A stretch of DNA of 64,000 nt, taken from positions 3,753,177 through 3,817,176 of the forward strand of contig NW_025335661.1 of assembly GCF_004798865.1 (NCBI RefSeq), given 5' to 3'. Of this stretch, positions 23,598 to 35,364 are shown in pieces. Made by a program: the position numbers and the translations under genes. The stretch is from Varanus komodoensis (lineage: Eukaryota; Chordata; Lepidosauria; Squamata; Varanidae). The notes under the pieces were generated by a model. That model worked only from the letters and a program-made list of their open reading frames with translations, did not search any database and was not told the DNA's origin. Each line of letters begins with the position of its first letter. The first letter of the stretch is position 1.

Positions 23598-24720
23598 TCT
23601 TTATCATGACTAGGGTATAGAGATTGTGCTGAAGACATGACTTTAACTCTTCTTCTTTTTCTTGTTCAAATCCTTGCCCATGTTTGACTGAAATATCTAT
23701 ACTGATGTTAACTTTATCCATGCTGAGGCTGAAGCTGATTTCCAAATTCCAATTACATTTAAGAATGATAAGAATTAAATCTGGGGCATATGTAAAACTA
23801 GAATCTGGTCAATGTAATTTTTGTGTGAAAGGCAGGAATGTGACTGTGAGAAGGAAAGATGGCGTGTACTTATGGCATGTGTCCAGTCATTTAATGATGG
23901 TTAGCAGATCAATAAACTTACATCAGCACTGACTGTGGGTGGGGAGAATTTAATGAATTAAGTTATCAATCAGCACTCAATACATATCGTCTGATATTCC
24001 CTTTCAAAAAGCATAGGTAGATAATGATCTATGTATCCACTTACAGTATTGATGAAATAAAAGCAATACTGCTGTCTGTACTCAAATGAATTGATATGTG
24101 TGTGAAATCAGTGTCCATTTTTTAAATTGACCTGAATAACACTCACTGTCATTACTGAACCAGATATAAATTTAAGTAGGTTAATTTCCTTGGTTTACAT
24201 GTGGTTTTTTTTCCTGTTCATCTATTAACCATCACATTGATTTAGTGCATATCTCAGACATTATGAGGGAGCTCAATATTTTTTTTTCTGGAAATTGAGA
24301 AAAACTGATAGAAAGACAATTGGTTACTTAACTTTAACTAATTGTATAATGCTTTATAAGAGATTTACTGCTTTCTGAAATAGAAGTTGGTCTATATTTG
24401 GTTGGTGCTTTTAAATCCTGTATGCTATTTTCAGGCATTATTTTTGATCTATAGAATCAAAAGTTCTTTTCTGAAGTATAATAGTTTGATGTTTAATTTA
24501 CTCAGTTTCTAAATTAAAACAGAAAAAGTTCATCCATCCATGCTGCAGGGCTGAAGTTCTGTACTCCATGATTCAAGATAGAATTAATTTACACTGCTCA
24601 CTTACGTGCCTCCAAAAATAGGAGTCTGCAATAATGTAAATTGAGAATAGAACCTTAACCATGATAGTACCTTAAGCCTAAAGTGCATCCTGCCATAATT
24701 TATTTGAAACTCTGTTTATC

Positions 24721-24722
<2 letters not shown>

Positions 24723-24764
<42 letters not shown>
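24723..24764. repeat. (AT)n microsatellite
   Basis: About 20 uninterrupted TA units, some 120 bases before the acceptor of the next exon. Directly visible. Confidence 0.9.
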
Positions 24765-24768
<4 letters not shown>

Positions 24769-24886
24769 CAGCAGCAGCTGGAATGCTTCCAAACATTTAA
24801 GACAGTTCTGGTAGTATTAGTAGTCATAAATAAATCTGTATTTATGAATTATTATGAGTGATTATTTGTGTTTCCTTTTTAAATAG

Positions 24887-25053
24887 GAGGAGAAGTCACT
24901 AAACCCAGATTTGCTCAGTATTTCCATGGCAGCCTTGCCAGCCTTACCATCCGGCCAGGCAAAATTGAGAGTCAGAAAGTGATTTCCTGTTTGCAGGCTT
25001 GCAAGGAAGGTCTTGATATTAACTCCCTGGAAAGTCTTGGGCAAGGAATAAAG
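24887..25053 (+). CDS. CLSTN2: CLSTN2 coding exon, eighth from last (end of LNS domain)
   Basis: The exon reads GGEVTKPRFAQYFHGSLASL, then TIRPGKIESQKVIS and CLQACKEGLDINSLESLGQG before Ile-Lys. This matches calsyntenin-2. It is 167 nt; its first two bases complete the Gly codon begun in the previous exon and it ends at a codon boundary. The acceptor is tttaaatag and the donor is aag|gtgagg. It completes the laminin-G-like (LNS) domain, which ends with the conserved two-cysteine segment (CLQAC). In calsyntenins the LNS domain takes part in synapse organisation together with the cadherin repeats. Confidence 0.97.
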
Positions 25054-25494
25054 GTGAGGGATGTACTGACATCATTTTTGATAACGTTTTAAACTGATTT
25101 ATGAAGTATGGAACACAAAGTAGATTACTGGTATACTCCCAGAAGCAATCTCATTTGCTATAAAGTCATGAAAAAAGCAGACATGAAAAGGAAATGTATG
25201 ACACTGAGTGTTACCACTTTTGCCCCAACATAAACCTAAGCAACTGGGCACCAAGTGAGCTTCGTAGTTCTGCAGGACTTTCAGCTGATGTTTGAGAAAT
25301 ACTGCACAGAAATAGGTGAAATTCTCAGGAGATGCAACACAATTAATATAAAGGGTGGGCTCCATCCATGCCATAAAATGATCGGCACAGGACCAATCAA
25401 AGTTAAAAAGCATTGCACAAGTAAACATTATGGAACTCTTGCCTTCTGGACATACCACAGAACACTGCAAGATATGCCATGGTGTGATGGTATA

Positions 25495-25670
25495 TGGCAA
25501 GAAGACCATAAGAAGAACCAAAGTCCTGTCTGGTCCATCATCCTGTTTCCCACATTGATCAGCCAGATGCCTCTGACAAGCCCACAAGTAGGAGATGAGG
25601 ATAATAGCCCTCTTTTAGTGTTGTTCCCCAATAAGTCGTATTCAGCTGCATCTTGCCTATAATCTTACTG
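25495..25670 (-). repeat. CR1-like LINE 3' end
   Basis: 'ggtccatcatcctgtttccc' followed by 'acattgatcagccagatgcc' and 'tctgacaagcccacaagtag' is the reverse of the 3' untranslated region of a common squamate CR1-type LINE. The same phrase set appears at 43925-44115 and begins the repeat at 62325. Confidence 0.7.
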
Positions 25671-25984
25671 GTAACATATAGTGACCCTGACCCATGTTTC
25701 CTCTTTGCCTGTGGATCCTAGAGATAGGATGATAAACAGGGTCCTTTGTATTAAAAATGCACGGTAACATGTAGCAAAGTAAATGAGCTTATGCTGTGGT
25801 GCTAGAAGCTTGCACTTCACTTTGCAGAATCATGGTCTCATCTTTAAAATTGAGGAGGGGAAGGGAGACTGGTGTTAAGCTGCCCATGGACACCAAGTTG
25901 AGGAGCCCAGAATTAAATAATACCTCCGTCAGGAAGGCTGTAAGTCATGGAATCACCTACCTTGGGCCTGACTGTAAAATATCA

Positions 25985-26075
25985 AGCAGTATAATCTCAT
26001 GTATGTCTACTCAGCAATAAGCCCCACTTACTTCCATGGGAGTTACTTCAAGATAAGGGGAGGTTGCACCTAGAA
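25985..26075 (-). repeat. Short reptile interspersed repeat fragment
   Basis: 'catgtatgtctactcagcaa' followed by 'taagccccacttacttccat' is the same dispersed phrase as at 15452-15526, here in a related form ('gtctactcagaagtaagtcc' type). Confidence 0.4.
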
Positions 26076-27934
26076 CCTAAATTTAGGTGGTAGGATAATA
26101 GATGCAGTAGTAATTATCACTGGAGAAGATTTCAAAATATTGCTTTTAGATTGTAACATTGCTTTTTCTCCTGCTGAATTATTAACAAAGGTTATGTTTA
26201 CAGAAATATAACAGCTAAGGTCACATTTCTTCCACAAGAATGTTAATTACTTCACAGAAGAGCCTGGCTGTTGCAAAACATGCAACAGTAAATATATTAT
26301 TTATTAAAAATTTTTCCTGTCCTTTGTTAGCATTTGCTTATCTTATGATCAATAGAAACACAGTTTCTACAGCACTGCTGCTCTGTTTGAAGCTGACAGT
26401 TCTTTGAAGCCTGCTTTAGGAATGCCAGAATTTCTTGTCTTCCATTTTGCCTCCAGTGGCTGAGCCACTGCATACAAAAGGCTATCTATGAACTAGCTGT
26501 GAGTGGATAAAATGAATCTAAGGGTCTAATTTTTCAGGTTCAAAACATTTTCAATCTCCGATCTACAAGCTGGCATGGTGCAAGTTTCTTCTTTCATTTT
26601 TACCTTTTCAGCTATTTTGAGAGCCAGTGTGACAGCAGGAGCAAGCTGTCAGAGAGGGGTCTTGTACAGCATTTTTTAGTGGGTCTGACAGTGACATGCC
26701 CTGATGAAAGAACTGCAGGTGGACCCGAAGCCGAGCAGAACATTAAGAAAAGCAGATAGTCCTGACTTTCAGCACCATCTGTATACGATTCCCCCCTTAC
26801 ATAATGTGTGGTGTATACGTATGCATGCTGGATTTTTCATTGAAAAGACAAATGTCAATCACATATTTAGTGCAACAACTTGAATCACAAAAGTATTGTG
26901 CTACAATTTTAATAGTCAGTTTCAAATACATAATATGCAGTGCTGATAGAACCACATTTTAAAACACATACATTCACGGCTTCCCTAAATCGATTCAAAT
27001 CGCACTGATCCTGGAGACATACAAAGTACAGTATTCTGGGATTAGAAGCATTGTCTGAAACATCGTCTTAGGAAAATTAAAGCTGGACAGATAGGATACA
27101 TTTTGTAATAGATATGAAGTTTGATTTGACTCAAAGTTGTCCATATACACGAACAGTACAATTGAATGGGGTGAACAGGAAGGGGAGATTTTGAACAGAT
27201 AAAGTACTTCTTTAACCCACACAGTTAAACCACGATTTTAAAAGTGGCTCCCAGTCCAATGGCTACATGTAACCTCCTGCATCACAGGCAGTATGCTGGA
27301 CACCCTGGGCAATAGGATGTTACTGCACTTACGCCTTTCTTAGGGGTTTCTTGTGGGCAGCTAATTGAGCACTGTATGAAAACAAAGCTGGACTAGACAG
27401 GTGCACTCTTGCTCTGGTACAGCAGGACTCTTTTCAGGTTCTTAACAATTGTCTGGTCTAATGAAATAAGTCAAGGTAAGCAAGAACACAATGTTATTGC
27501 TGGAATCCTGATAACTTTGGTACACGTGCCTTACAAGTCACATATTCCTAGGCTTGCTTGCTTACGTAAGCTTTTAAAATAAATTGACTGATGGAAAAAA
27601 TAGTTTGGTTCACATTTTCTTATGAACTGCCCTGAATTGTATTTCCTGTATTAATGTACAAGTGAAATATAATGGTCCTCCAGTTTTTGCACTTCAGAGT
27701 TTGAGATACCTTTCTCAAAGTCTAAAGAAATGTTTACAAAAATCTGCGCATTAAGGAAAATTACATACAGAAAGGGGCATACTAGAGAAAACGTATCTTA
27801 GAAATGCTTAGAAACAATGTATCTTACAAAAAATTACATAAAACAATATACATGAATTTCTTATGCCTGGAAATATACATAAACATTTATGAAAAAATAA
27901 ATGTGCAAACTCATGCAGAGACAGAATGGAATGA

Positions 27935-28570
27935 ATATTTATTTATTTATTTATTTTATTTGATTTGATTTGTTTGAAGACCACCCATTAGCATCATGTA
28001 CTCTGGGTGGCTATTGCAATAAAATTACCAATAAGTAACATAAATGAAATAGTACAATTAAAATCGTAATAAACAAAAAGATAAAATAGCATGTAGGTAA
28101 TCAAATAACAGATAAAACTTAACTCAATATAGTAAAACCAGTACAAATTTATATAAAGATAATTTAAATGGTGCCATAGGTAGGTGCACTGAAACAGAAC
28201 ATTTTTGTCAACTGCCTACACTTCAGCAAAGTAGGCACCTGACAAATCTTGGATGGTAAAGCATTCTATAATTGGTGTACCAGCCCAGAAAATACACTCT
28301 TTCTTGCAACCTCCCTCTTAACCTACTTAAGGAGAGGAACTCATAGGAGAGCCTTGGCCGATGACCTTAGATGATAGGCAGGAATATATGGACTGAGATG
28401 CTCAGATAATGCGATGTAGGACTTTATATGTCATACTCACGACCTTGAGTTCAGCCTGGACTGGAATAGGCAGCCAGTGCAGCTGGTGGAGGAGAGGTGT
28501 AGTATGTCCATAAGAGCTAGTCCACATCAGCCAGCTCACTGCCCTGTTCTTGATCAGTTGGAAAAAGAAA
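27935..28570 (-). repeat. L2-like LINE 3' end
   Basis: It starts with a TTTA run and 'gactctgggtggctattgca'-like tail words, followed by an A-rich block, then 'taggactttatatgtcatac' and 'aggcagccagtgcagctggt' with 'gagaggtgtagtatgtcc'. On the reverse strand the last part reads PLLHQLHWLPIPVQAELKVV followed by SMTYKVLH, the L2-type C-terminal pattern. The copy is 5'-truncated and runs antisense to CLSTN2. Confidence 0.75.
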
Positions 28571-29676
28571 TGAATCCAAAGCATGGATATATCAGTAACA
28601 TTAAAGTACCTTGTGATACACAATTGCATGGTGTGTGGGGGGGTGTTAGACAATTTTTATATGATGTATAATAAAACTTGTTCCAGAAGGTATTGGTCAC
28701 ACTCACATGTGACATATTCCTTGGGAAGGAAGCTGTCATGCAAAAGCAGTGCTTCACCAGTTTCACTTAGTAAAATAGGTCGATACATTAAGCTGAAGTT
28801 GCACCCCAACTGAACTATAAGCCACTCCTCTTGGAAAAAATTCTGTAACATGGTTATTTACATGCATGGCATAGTGACATGGCTAAATCCTGGAGTGGTA
28901 GAGGGGAAACTCTGTTTTGTTTTTTAATATTCACCATGGAAAATAACCCCCTTGCAAGTAAAAGCCTAGCACATCACCCAGGTAGGTAGTAGTCTAGCCT
29001 GCGTCTTATTATGTAATTTTTTCTATGTTCAAGCCATTGTTTCTACACATTTGTGGATGCAGAAATGTGACATTCCCACTATTGCCACGTTGTAGTCACA
29101 AGCTGTGCCAACTCATCCCCACATCCCTACTTACTCTGCTACTTAAGAAAGCAAGTCCACTGCCATACTGTGGTTCTGGATTTAATAGACACATTCAACC
29201 ACAGAATCTTAAAATATCAATCCATTTAAAATAAGGAATTAGAATACAGTTAATATACAGAAAATATATTAACAAAGGTTATGTTTATCAGTCTTGTAAA
29301 GATAAATCGACTCTCACATTATATTATAAGAAGGTACATTTATGGCAAAAGCACAATGTTTAAATATAAATAGTACAAGAAAATGTCTTGATGCACAGTA
29401 GTTCTATTGACTTTTAATTTACTTACAGTTAATTATAGCTACAATAATTACTAAAATGTGTGGTAGATGGGTGCCTAGTGGGTACTTGTTCCTAAAAGGT
29501 TTTTATGTATAGAACAAACATTAGCTAATAAAATTATAGTTTCTCTTACTTTGTTAGGGATTTAAGCAGTCTCTAAGAAACAGTCTTTAGAAACCCATAA
29601 TTCTAAGAGTTCTAATGAGTAATTCTACATTACTTCCCTAAATACTAATTATATTCTCTTTCCTCCCCACTGCCAG

Positions 29677-29825
29677 TATCACTTCAATCCTTCCCAGTCA
29701 GTGCTTGTTATAGAAGGAGATGACATTGAGAATATAAATCAAGCACTCCAAAAGGTCTCCTATATCAACTCAAGACAATTTCCAACCTCAGGCATTCGCC
29801 GTCTTAAAGTCTCATCTAAAGTCCA
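29677..29825 (+). CDS. CLSTN2: CLSTN2 coding exon, seventh from last
   Basis: The exon encodes YHFNPSQSVLVIEGDDIENI, NQALQKVSYINSRQFPTSGI and RRLKVSSKV plus two bases of a Gln codon. It matches the calsyntenin C-terminal extracellular region that follows the LNS domain. It is 149 nt, starts at a codon boundary and ends in phase 2. The acceptor is a C/T-rich tract ending tgccag and the donor is ca|gtaagt. The short intron after it (about 690 bp) brings it close to the next exon. Confidence 0.97.
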
Positions 29826-30514
29826 GTAAGTTAAATTCATCGAGCTTGGTTAAACCAAAGTACATCAGTAAATTTCATTTCAAGAAACTTACAGTATTGG
29901 ATATGTAATAATGGCATGCAGATAACATCAATAAAATTGGAATTTAATGGATTGGCCAACAGGTTAAGAATTGCTTTTGCTTTTACTTTTACAATAAAAT
30001 TATTTCAACTCCGGAGTCATTCCCTAACTCTGGCATGCCCATTGACTTCAGATAGAGTTCTGGATGCGTGTGTAATGGTCTCCTGATTCATTCAGTATAA
30101 AATGGATGATTAGGTTCTTGATGCACATTTAACAAGATTGTTATATCAAACCCATTAAGTATCAGTTGAGAACCTAATGCAAAATGCATAACAATTAGAA
30201 GCAATCTAATCAGGTTTACCACTGATGCTTTGTTATATGTTATTTAAGCATTTAAATAGTAGGTGCACATTGACCTTTCTAAAGATTGTGCTTGCCAATG
30301 ATATGCTCTGCTACCCATAAGCAATTTAAGAAAGTGTGTTCCTAATGTTCATATGGGTCTCTGTAGCTCCATTTGCTGGCCAGTGAATCAACATGTAAAG
30401 ACCAATATACTTTGACTGATTAAACTTTTTCCCCTCTGAACTGTGTGTTTCTTGTAAAGGAAGATGGTACACTAAAGCCTTTGCCATGAAGATAATGGAT
30501 CATATATTTTTCAG
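29826..30514 (+). other. CLSTN2: CLSTN2 intron of 689 bp
   Basis: Bounded by gtaagt and a T-rich tract ending ttcag. I see no repeat or other feature in it. Confidence 0.9.
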
Positions 30515-30741
30515 ATGTTTTGGTGAAGATATCTGCATTAGTATCCCAGATATAGATGCCTATGTAATGGTATTTCAGGCCAAGGAGCCCAAGATTACAA
30601 TAAGTGGAATGGATCATTTTGCAAGACCTGCTGCAGAATTTGAACATGAAAGAGGTGTGATCCTTTTACCAGATATCAGAATTGTCAGCACAGTAACTAA
30701 AATGGAGCATCCTCCAGACTTGAAGGAAACTACGGAGAAAG
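30515..30741 (+). CDS. CLSTN2: CLSTN2 coding exon, sixth from last
   Basis: One base completes Gln, after which the frame reads CFGEDICISIPDIDAYVMVF, QAKEPKITISGMDHFARPAA and EFEHERGVILLPDIRIVSTV, ending TTEK. This fits calsyntenin-2 along its whole length. It is 227 nt and leaves in phase 1. The donor is ag|gtttgt, weaker than the usual gtaagt/gtgagt. The downstream side of the donor carries a short imperfect tandem duplication (30791-30847). It encodes part of the ordered membrane-proximal extracellular region. Confidence 0.97.
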
Positions 30742-30790
30742 GTTTGTCTATTGTATTTTGTGATTTTGGTTTCTGTAACAGTAGGGACTA

Positions 30791-30847
30791 AGTAGGTAGT
30801 AGGTAATAGCACTAGGGAGGTAGGTAAGTAGTAGGCAAATAGCACTG
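30791..30847. repeat. Imperfect tandem duplication of about 28 bp
   Basis: Two neighbouring units of the form GTAGGTA, GTAGG, then AATAGCACT. The second unit carries a few inserted bases. It lies some 50 bases after the exon donor. Directly visible. Confidence 0.6.
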
Positions 30848-32234
30848 AAATTAACCATAGAATGCCCGTCAAATACTTTGTTTTAAAGAACAGGCCCAGT
30901 TACAATGATTCAAGATGGGTTTGGAGTTATATAGAATTCTATAGCCAAGAAGCCTAGGCGGTCTTATGTTCACTATAACACTATATCTTCTTTGGTAGTG
31001 TGGATATGGCTAGAAGTCCTTTGCATGGTCTGCATTCCTAATTAATTATTTCTACCAGTATAATGTACTACAAATTTGTAGAAAAGAATATAATAAAGCA
31101 TAGCCTTCTCTTTTTGTGCTTAACGGTTATTCCATGGAAGGAAAAAGTTGTCAAAATGCACTCCAGCAAACTCTGGACAAAACTGACCTGAGTAGGGCAT
31201 CCAGTGGGAGGAGATAGAATAGCTGTCCTACATATGGTTGCTCTTTCTCCCCTGAGTCTCCCTCTTGGAGAACAACAGACTGACCATAAACAAGGCAGGT
31301 TAGAATTAGCTTGAGATTTCTTCGAAGCCAAGTAGGAATTGTTCTGGTTCCCTTTGGAATTAGTGAAGTAAATACTGCTGGACAAGTAGAGTTCCTTGTT
31401 GCTCTGTTGATCAGGTTTTTAATGATAGAAGTCACAATTGGCAGGCTCAGTACAGAAATCAGAGAAAGAGAAAAGAAACTGAAGAATAATGATGAGTACT
31501 CTGACACATCAAAATGGCAAAGTGACATTTTCCTGGGTCAGTCTGTCAGAGAGTACTAGCTCAAGGAGACAAAGTGAAGGACCAGAGCCCTGGGACCTCA
31601 AGGACATCTTTGCTATTAAAGCATGGGTGGGCAATTTCATTCTTGTCCCTTGTTCTTACTATGGTCTGCAGTCTGTGAGATAACCTGAAAATTTCACACA
31701 TAGACACACGTGTGCACCTGTATCCATATGTATATATAAAAGCAACAGTGTCTACAGCATTATGGGATGCAGAAAAGCTCACATTTATCTTGAAAAGAAG
31801 CAAAGCAAAGCACTAAATGTGGCTTTTCTGGCATTTCTGCCAGCCATGGATGCCATTTTCCATGGCATTTGAGGAGAAGGGGGATGCATCAACGGGTTGC
31901 CCACCCTCACCTAATGCTTACTGGCTGAGAACTGGTGACACCTAACGGCATTTCTTTGCACACCTTGAGAGTGTGGACACTAAAGAATGCCAGCTAGTGT
32001 AAGACTTATCCAAAGCTTAGAACCAGAGTGAAGGTTCCCATTTGAAAGGAGTGGTAGGAATGAGAAATGACTGGCTTCAGCTTGATGGATATAAGTAGAA
32101 TCCATACTGAAAATGCGGAGTTCGTTTAAATAATGATATGCCAATTAGACTTCATATAAATACAGTTGTGCCCTGTAATGCAACCCACATTTAGTGCCTA
32201 TATCTTCATTCTAAAGATATGGAAGCAATCGTAG

Positions 32235-32300
32235 ACTGAAATCATTTGTATACATAAGCTCAATGGAACTTACTTCCAAATAAATTGGCATAGGAGTGCC
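32235..32300 (+). repeat. Short reptile interspersed repeat fragment
   Basis: 'acataagctcaatggaactt' followed by 'acttccaaataaattggcat' is a decayed relative of the phrase at 15452-15526. Confidence 0.35.
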
Positions 32301-32951
32301 CAGAATCTCTCTGCTTTTACATCAGTAGTTATCTTTCTGGAGTACAATAAAGTGACAAGCAATAGGCCTATTGTAAATAAATGACAAACAAGCCTAATTT
32401 TAAAATCTTTTCAATTTATTCTCTTTTATGCAGAATTTTGAAAGAAAAGCTCATAACACATCCATACAGATGAAATTGTGTACACAATCTTTTTTTGTAC
32501 GTCACAGTGAATAACATGATGATTCCAGTAATCAAGTGAAAATTTCCACCTGTCAAAGTGTTTCTGAATTATTAGCTTTCCCAACATAATGAAGTGACTA
32601 GTCTAGAAAATAAGTAATAATATATGTTTCAAAGCAGAATGCAATTTTTGGATCTTAATATTAAAAAAGAAAGATGCTGATGCTTGCAGGAGATTGATGA
32701 TGGAAATAAATGAGTACAGCTGATAAACTAGAAGGTTGAATAAGAAAAATAAAATTCAGCAAAAATAATAATGAAACTTGTTCATTCTTTCCACTCATAC
32801 CCTCTAACCTTTTTTTTCTTCCTTTTACTCTGATAAACATCTTTCATTTCTGATCTTTCAGACATAATCTTTGAATGTTTTTTTCCTCTTCCCGCAACCA
32901 CTGTTAGGAATGTACTATCCAAACTCTGTCAGTCCACCAAGCCCTTCCGCC

Positions 32952-33001
32952 GTCCATCCGTCCGTCCGTCCATCCTTCCTTCCTTCCTTCCTTCCTTCCT
33001 T
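32952..33001. repeat. (TCCG)n(TCCT)n compound microsatellite
   Basis: A run of TCCG units passes into TCCT units without interruption. Directly visible. The CpG-bearing TCCG units are uncommon in an AT-rich intron. Confidence 0.9.
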
Positions 33002-33117
33002 TTTCCCTGCTCTCCACACAAACTATCTCTATTTTGTTCATATGTATTAAAGAGTACTGTATTGACTAATGCACAATGCAATTATTGGGTTCAAATGCTT
33101 TCTTAAATGGCTTGCTT

Positions 33118-33180
33118 GCTTACTTTAAACATTTGTATGCTGCCCAATCATGCCACAGCATCTTATCTGCAAGAATAATC
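33118..33180 (-). repeat. L2-like LINE tail fragment
   Basis: 'catttgtatgctgcccaatc' followed by 'atgccacagcatc' is nearly the same phrase as in the L2-like tail at 10090. Only this short part remains. Confidence 0.5.
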
Positions 33181-34095
33181 TCAACAAAAAATAGGTGAGA
33201 AATTAGTCCTGTCTGAAGTTTCATTCAAATTTACAGAATTTGCACCTGCCAAACCAATGCGTAAACGGGCACAGAGTTGCGCACCAAAGTGCACACTTTC
33301 TTAAACTACAATAGACATCAAGGAAAAGTGCACACAAAGAACCATATGCTGTGGAAAAATGCAAAAAGTGCTCACAGAAAAATAACAAATGAATTAGTAT
33401 GGGAATATAGCTTGAAAAATACATATAGTACCAAAAATTGCAGGGAAAAATGTACACACATTTTCATGTGGATTTGAAATATTGCAATGATGTTATTGTG
33501 GAATCAGGTCAAACTAAAATAAGAAACAAAATTAAATTAAAATGGAGATTTACCCATCCCTTCCAAGATTTCTCCCATCTCCAGACTCAATAATGTGAAG
33601 GTGAGACTTAGGCCTTCTATTTCCTTTGCTCAGTCAATGCCACACAGGCTCATCATGGTACCATTTTATCCTGGCACAAGAAGGGAGAGATGGAAGGGTC
33701 AACTCTTCCTTCATTGCCTTAAAATTTATTCATGTGGCCTTCTCTCATCAGTTAAACATGACATTGATTATAGATTGTAACAAGTTGCCAGGGCAGATAT
33801 TGACTGTACGTTACTAGAACTTAATTCGGAATGGATTAATTAAACTTTTCTCAGGAATCATGCTATGATAATTCATGAGTCACTCATCTAGTCTACTTTC
33901 AGCATTATAACCTTCAAGACATCATAGCAACTGAAATCTTTAATATGGAGACACTTAGTTTTTCTAAAACATTGTTTGTATAAAAATTCTAATTTCTGAT
34001 TTTCTAAATTCTCCTCATATCAGTGCCTCAGGAGCCACTATATGGATGCAATGTTCACATTAAAAGCACTTTACAATTTATTTCTTATTTATCAC

Positions 34096-34099
<4 letters not shown>

Positions 34100-34137
<38 letters not shown>
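34100..34137. repeat. (TA)n microsatellite
   Basis: About 18 uninterrupted AT units. Directly visible. Confidence 0.9.
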
Positions 34138-34140
<3 letters not shown>

Positions 34141-34149
34141 TTTCTACTA

Positions 34150-34600
34150 AACTTTCAAAGTATCAACAATAAAAATAAAAGCACAGTAAATTAATCTTTG
34201 GTTGATTATAAACATATAGGCAGAATTTCCCCTAGGAAAATTCTGCATGGAGAAGGAGGACTGGAACAGCAATCTAAATATCAACAATAAACAATTCTTT
34301 CCAATGTCAGTACATGCTGCAACACAATGCTCTGCTAGGCATTCTCTTGAGGAAACTTCAGGAGCATGCAGTTCTATCAGAGGTGTTCTTCCTGAACACT
34401 GGTCAGGGACATAAGTGGAACATAGTCCCAAGTAGCATAGGGTGCCATGTATGTTAACGACAGAACCTTAAACTTGGCATGTAGCTTAGGAGTAGCTAGC
34501 ACAATTTTTGCTTTTGCTGTCTTTCCAGCAGAAGTGAAATATGTTGCTGAAAATAAGGTCCTGCTTGCATGAGAGATTAATCCAATGGTCCTATGGTCAC
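34150..34600 (-). repeat. Old L2-like LINE fragment
   Basis: The reverse strand has LHAKFKVLSLTYMAP near 34470, a decayed form of the L2-type 'R..FK.L.LTYKAL' block, and downstream words that fit the same C-terminal part. It lies antisense to CLSTN2, just before a much better preserved L2 copy in the opposite orientation. Edges are approximate. Confidence 0.5.
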
Positions 34601-34639
34601 AGCACTCTTTTGCTCTCCTTTCCTGGGGATTGGAATACA

Positions 34640-35330
34640 TGTTGAACGTTTCCAGTCTGTGTGCCGTTGTTTTGTTTTCCATATTTTGTTTTGTAACGCG
34701 CTCTACGTGGGGCTACCCTTGAAGACGGTCCAGATACTTCAACTGGTTCAAAACAGAGCTGCCAGGCTGCTGACGGGGACTGGGCGTTGTGTTCACATGA
34801 CTCCAGTTCTCCGTCAGCTTCACTGGCTTCCCATTGAAGTCCGGGCCCAATTCAAGGTGTTGGTGATGACCTATAAAGCCTAAACAGCTTGGGTCCTGGT
34901 TACCTGAAGGAGCGCTTGCATCCATATATGCCCAGCTGCCCCTTGAGATCGGCGGGGGAGGCCCTTCTCCGGAAACCCTCCGTGAAAGAAATTAGGAGGG
35001 TGGGTACTCGGAGGAGGGCTTTCTCTGCGGTGGTGCCTAAGTTATGGAATGCGCTCCCCAGAGAGGTCCGCCTGGCGCCGTCGTTATTTGTTTTTCGGCG
35101 CCAGGCGAAGACCTTTTTATTCAAGCGGCATTTTAACTGTTAACATTATTGGTTTTATCTGGCCAGGGCGGCTTATTTTATACTGTATTGTTGTATTTTT
35201 AATTTAATATTTATATTTTTAATTTATATTATAATTATTTTAACTTAGTGATGTGAGCCGCCCTGAGGCTTCGGCGAATGGGGTGACATAAAAATGTTTT
35301 AATGAATAAATAAATAAAATAAATATTTGT
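34640..35330 (+). repeat. L2-like LINE 3' end, relatively young
   Basis: The + strand encodes LVQNRAARLLTGTGRCVHMT, PVLRQLHWLPIEVRAQFKVL and VMTYKA, then, after a frame break at 34883, PSVKEIRRVGTRRRAFSAVV and PKLWNALPREVRLAPSLFVF. This is the C-terminal part of an L2 ORF2. The 3' tail follows with 'gtgagccgccctgaggcttc' and ends in TGAATAAATAAATAAA-type repeats. It is richer in CpG and better preserved than the other L2 pieces here, so it is probably the youngest of them. It is 5'-truncated. Confidence 0.85.
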
Positions 35331-35364
35331 TGACACATTTTTGCTAGGATTTGGAGTTTGGAAT

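Larger units (their letters stand above)
5918..24886 (+). other. CLSTN2: CLSTN2 intron of about 19 kb
   Basis: The intron is bounded by gtaata at its start and a T-rich tract ending aaatag at its end. It contains CR1-like, L2-like and BovB fragments, an LTR relic, two DNA transposons with readable ends, a hAT-like remnant, SINEs and microsatellites, listed separately. Two patches of higher GC with long open frames (about 12830-13440 and 17740-18170) stay unexplained. In 5918-6680, 7300-8110, 10920-12580, 13450-15290, 16020-17700, 18200-23360 and 23600-24720 I see no exon-like block with calsyntenin homology and no repeat I can name. No other gene or RNA gene was recognised. Confidence 0.85.
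25054..29676 (+). other. CLSTN2: CLSTN2 intron of about 4.6 kb
   Basis: Bounded by gtgagg and a pyrimidine tract ending tgccag. It contains a CR1-like 3' end (about 25495-25670), a short dispersed repeat near 25985-26075 and an L2-like tail (about 27935-28570). In 25054-25490, 26080-27930 and 28580-29676 I see only AT-rich intron sequence and no further exon. A 162-codon minus-strand frame at 25587-25099 runs from anonymous intron sequence into the CR1-like tail and has no recognisable homology. Confidence 0.85.

Noticed and set aside
25099-25587. 162-codon minus frame as a gene
   Set aside because: Part lies in a LINE tail, the rest has no homology I recognise, and it follows a CLSTN2 exon in AT-rich intron DNA.
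32952-33001. CRISPR-like or satellite array
   Set aside because: It is a simple tetranucleotide run with no spacers.
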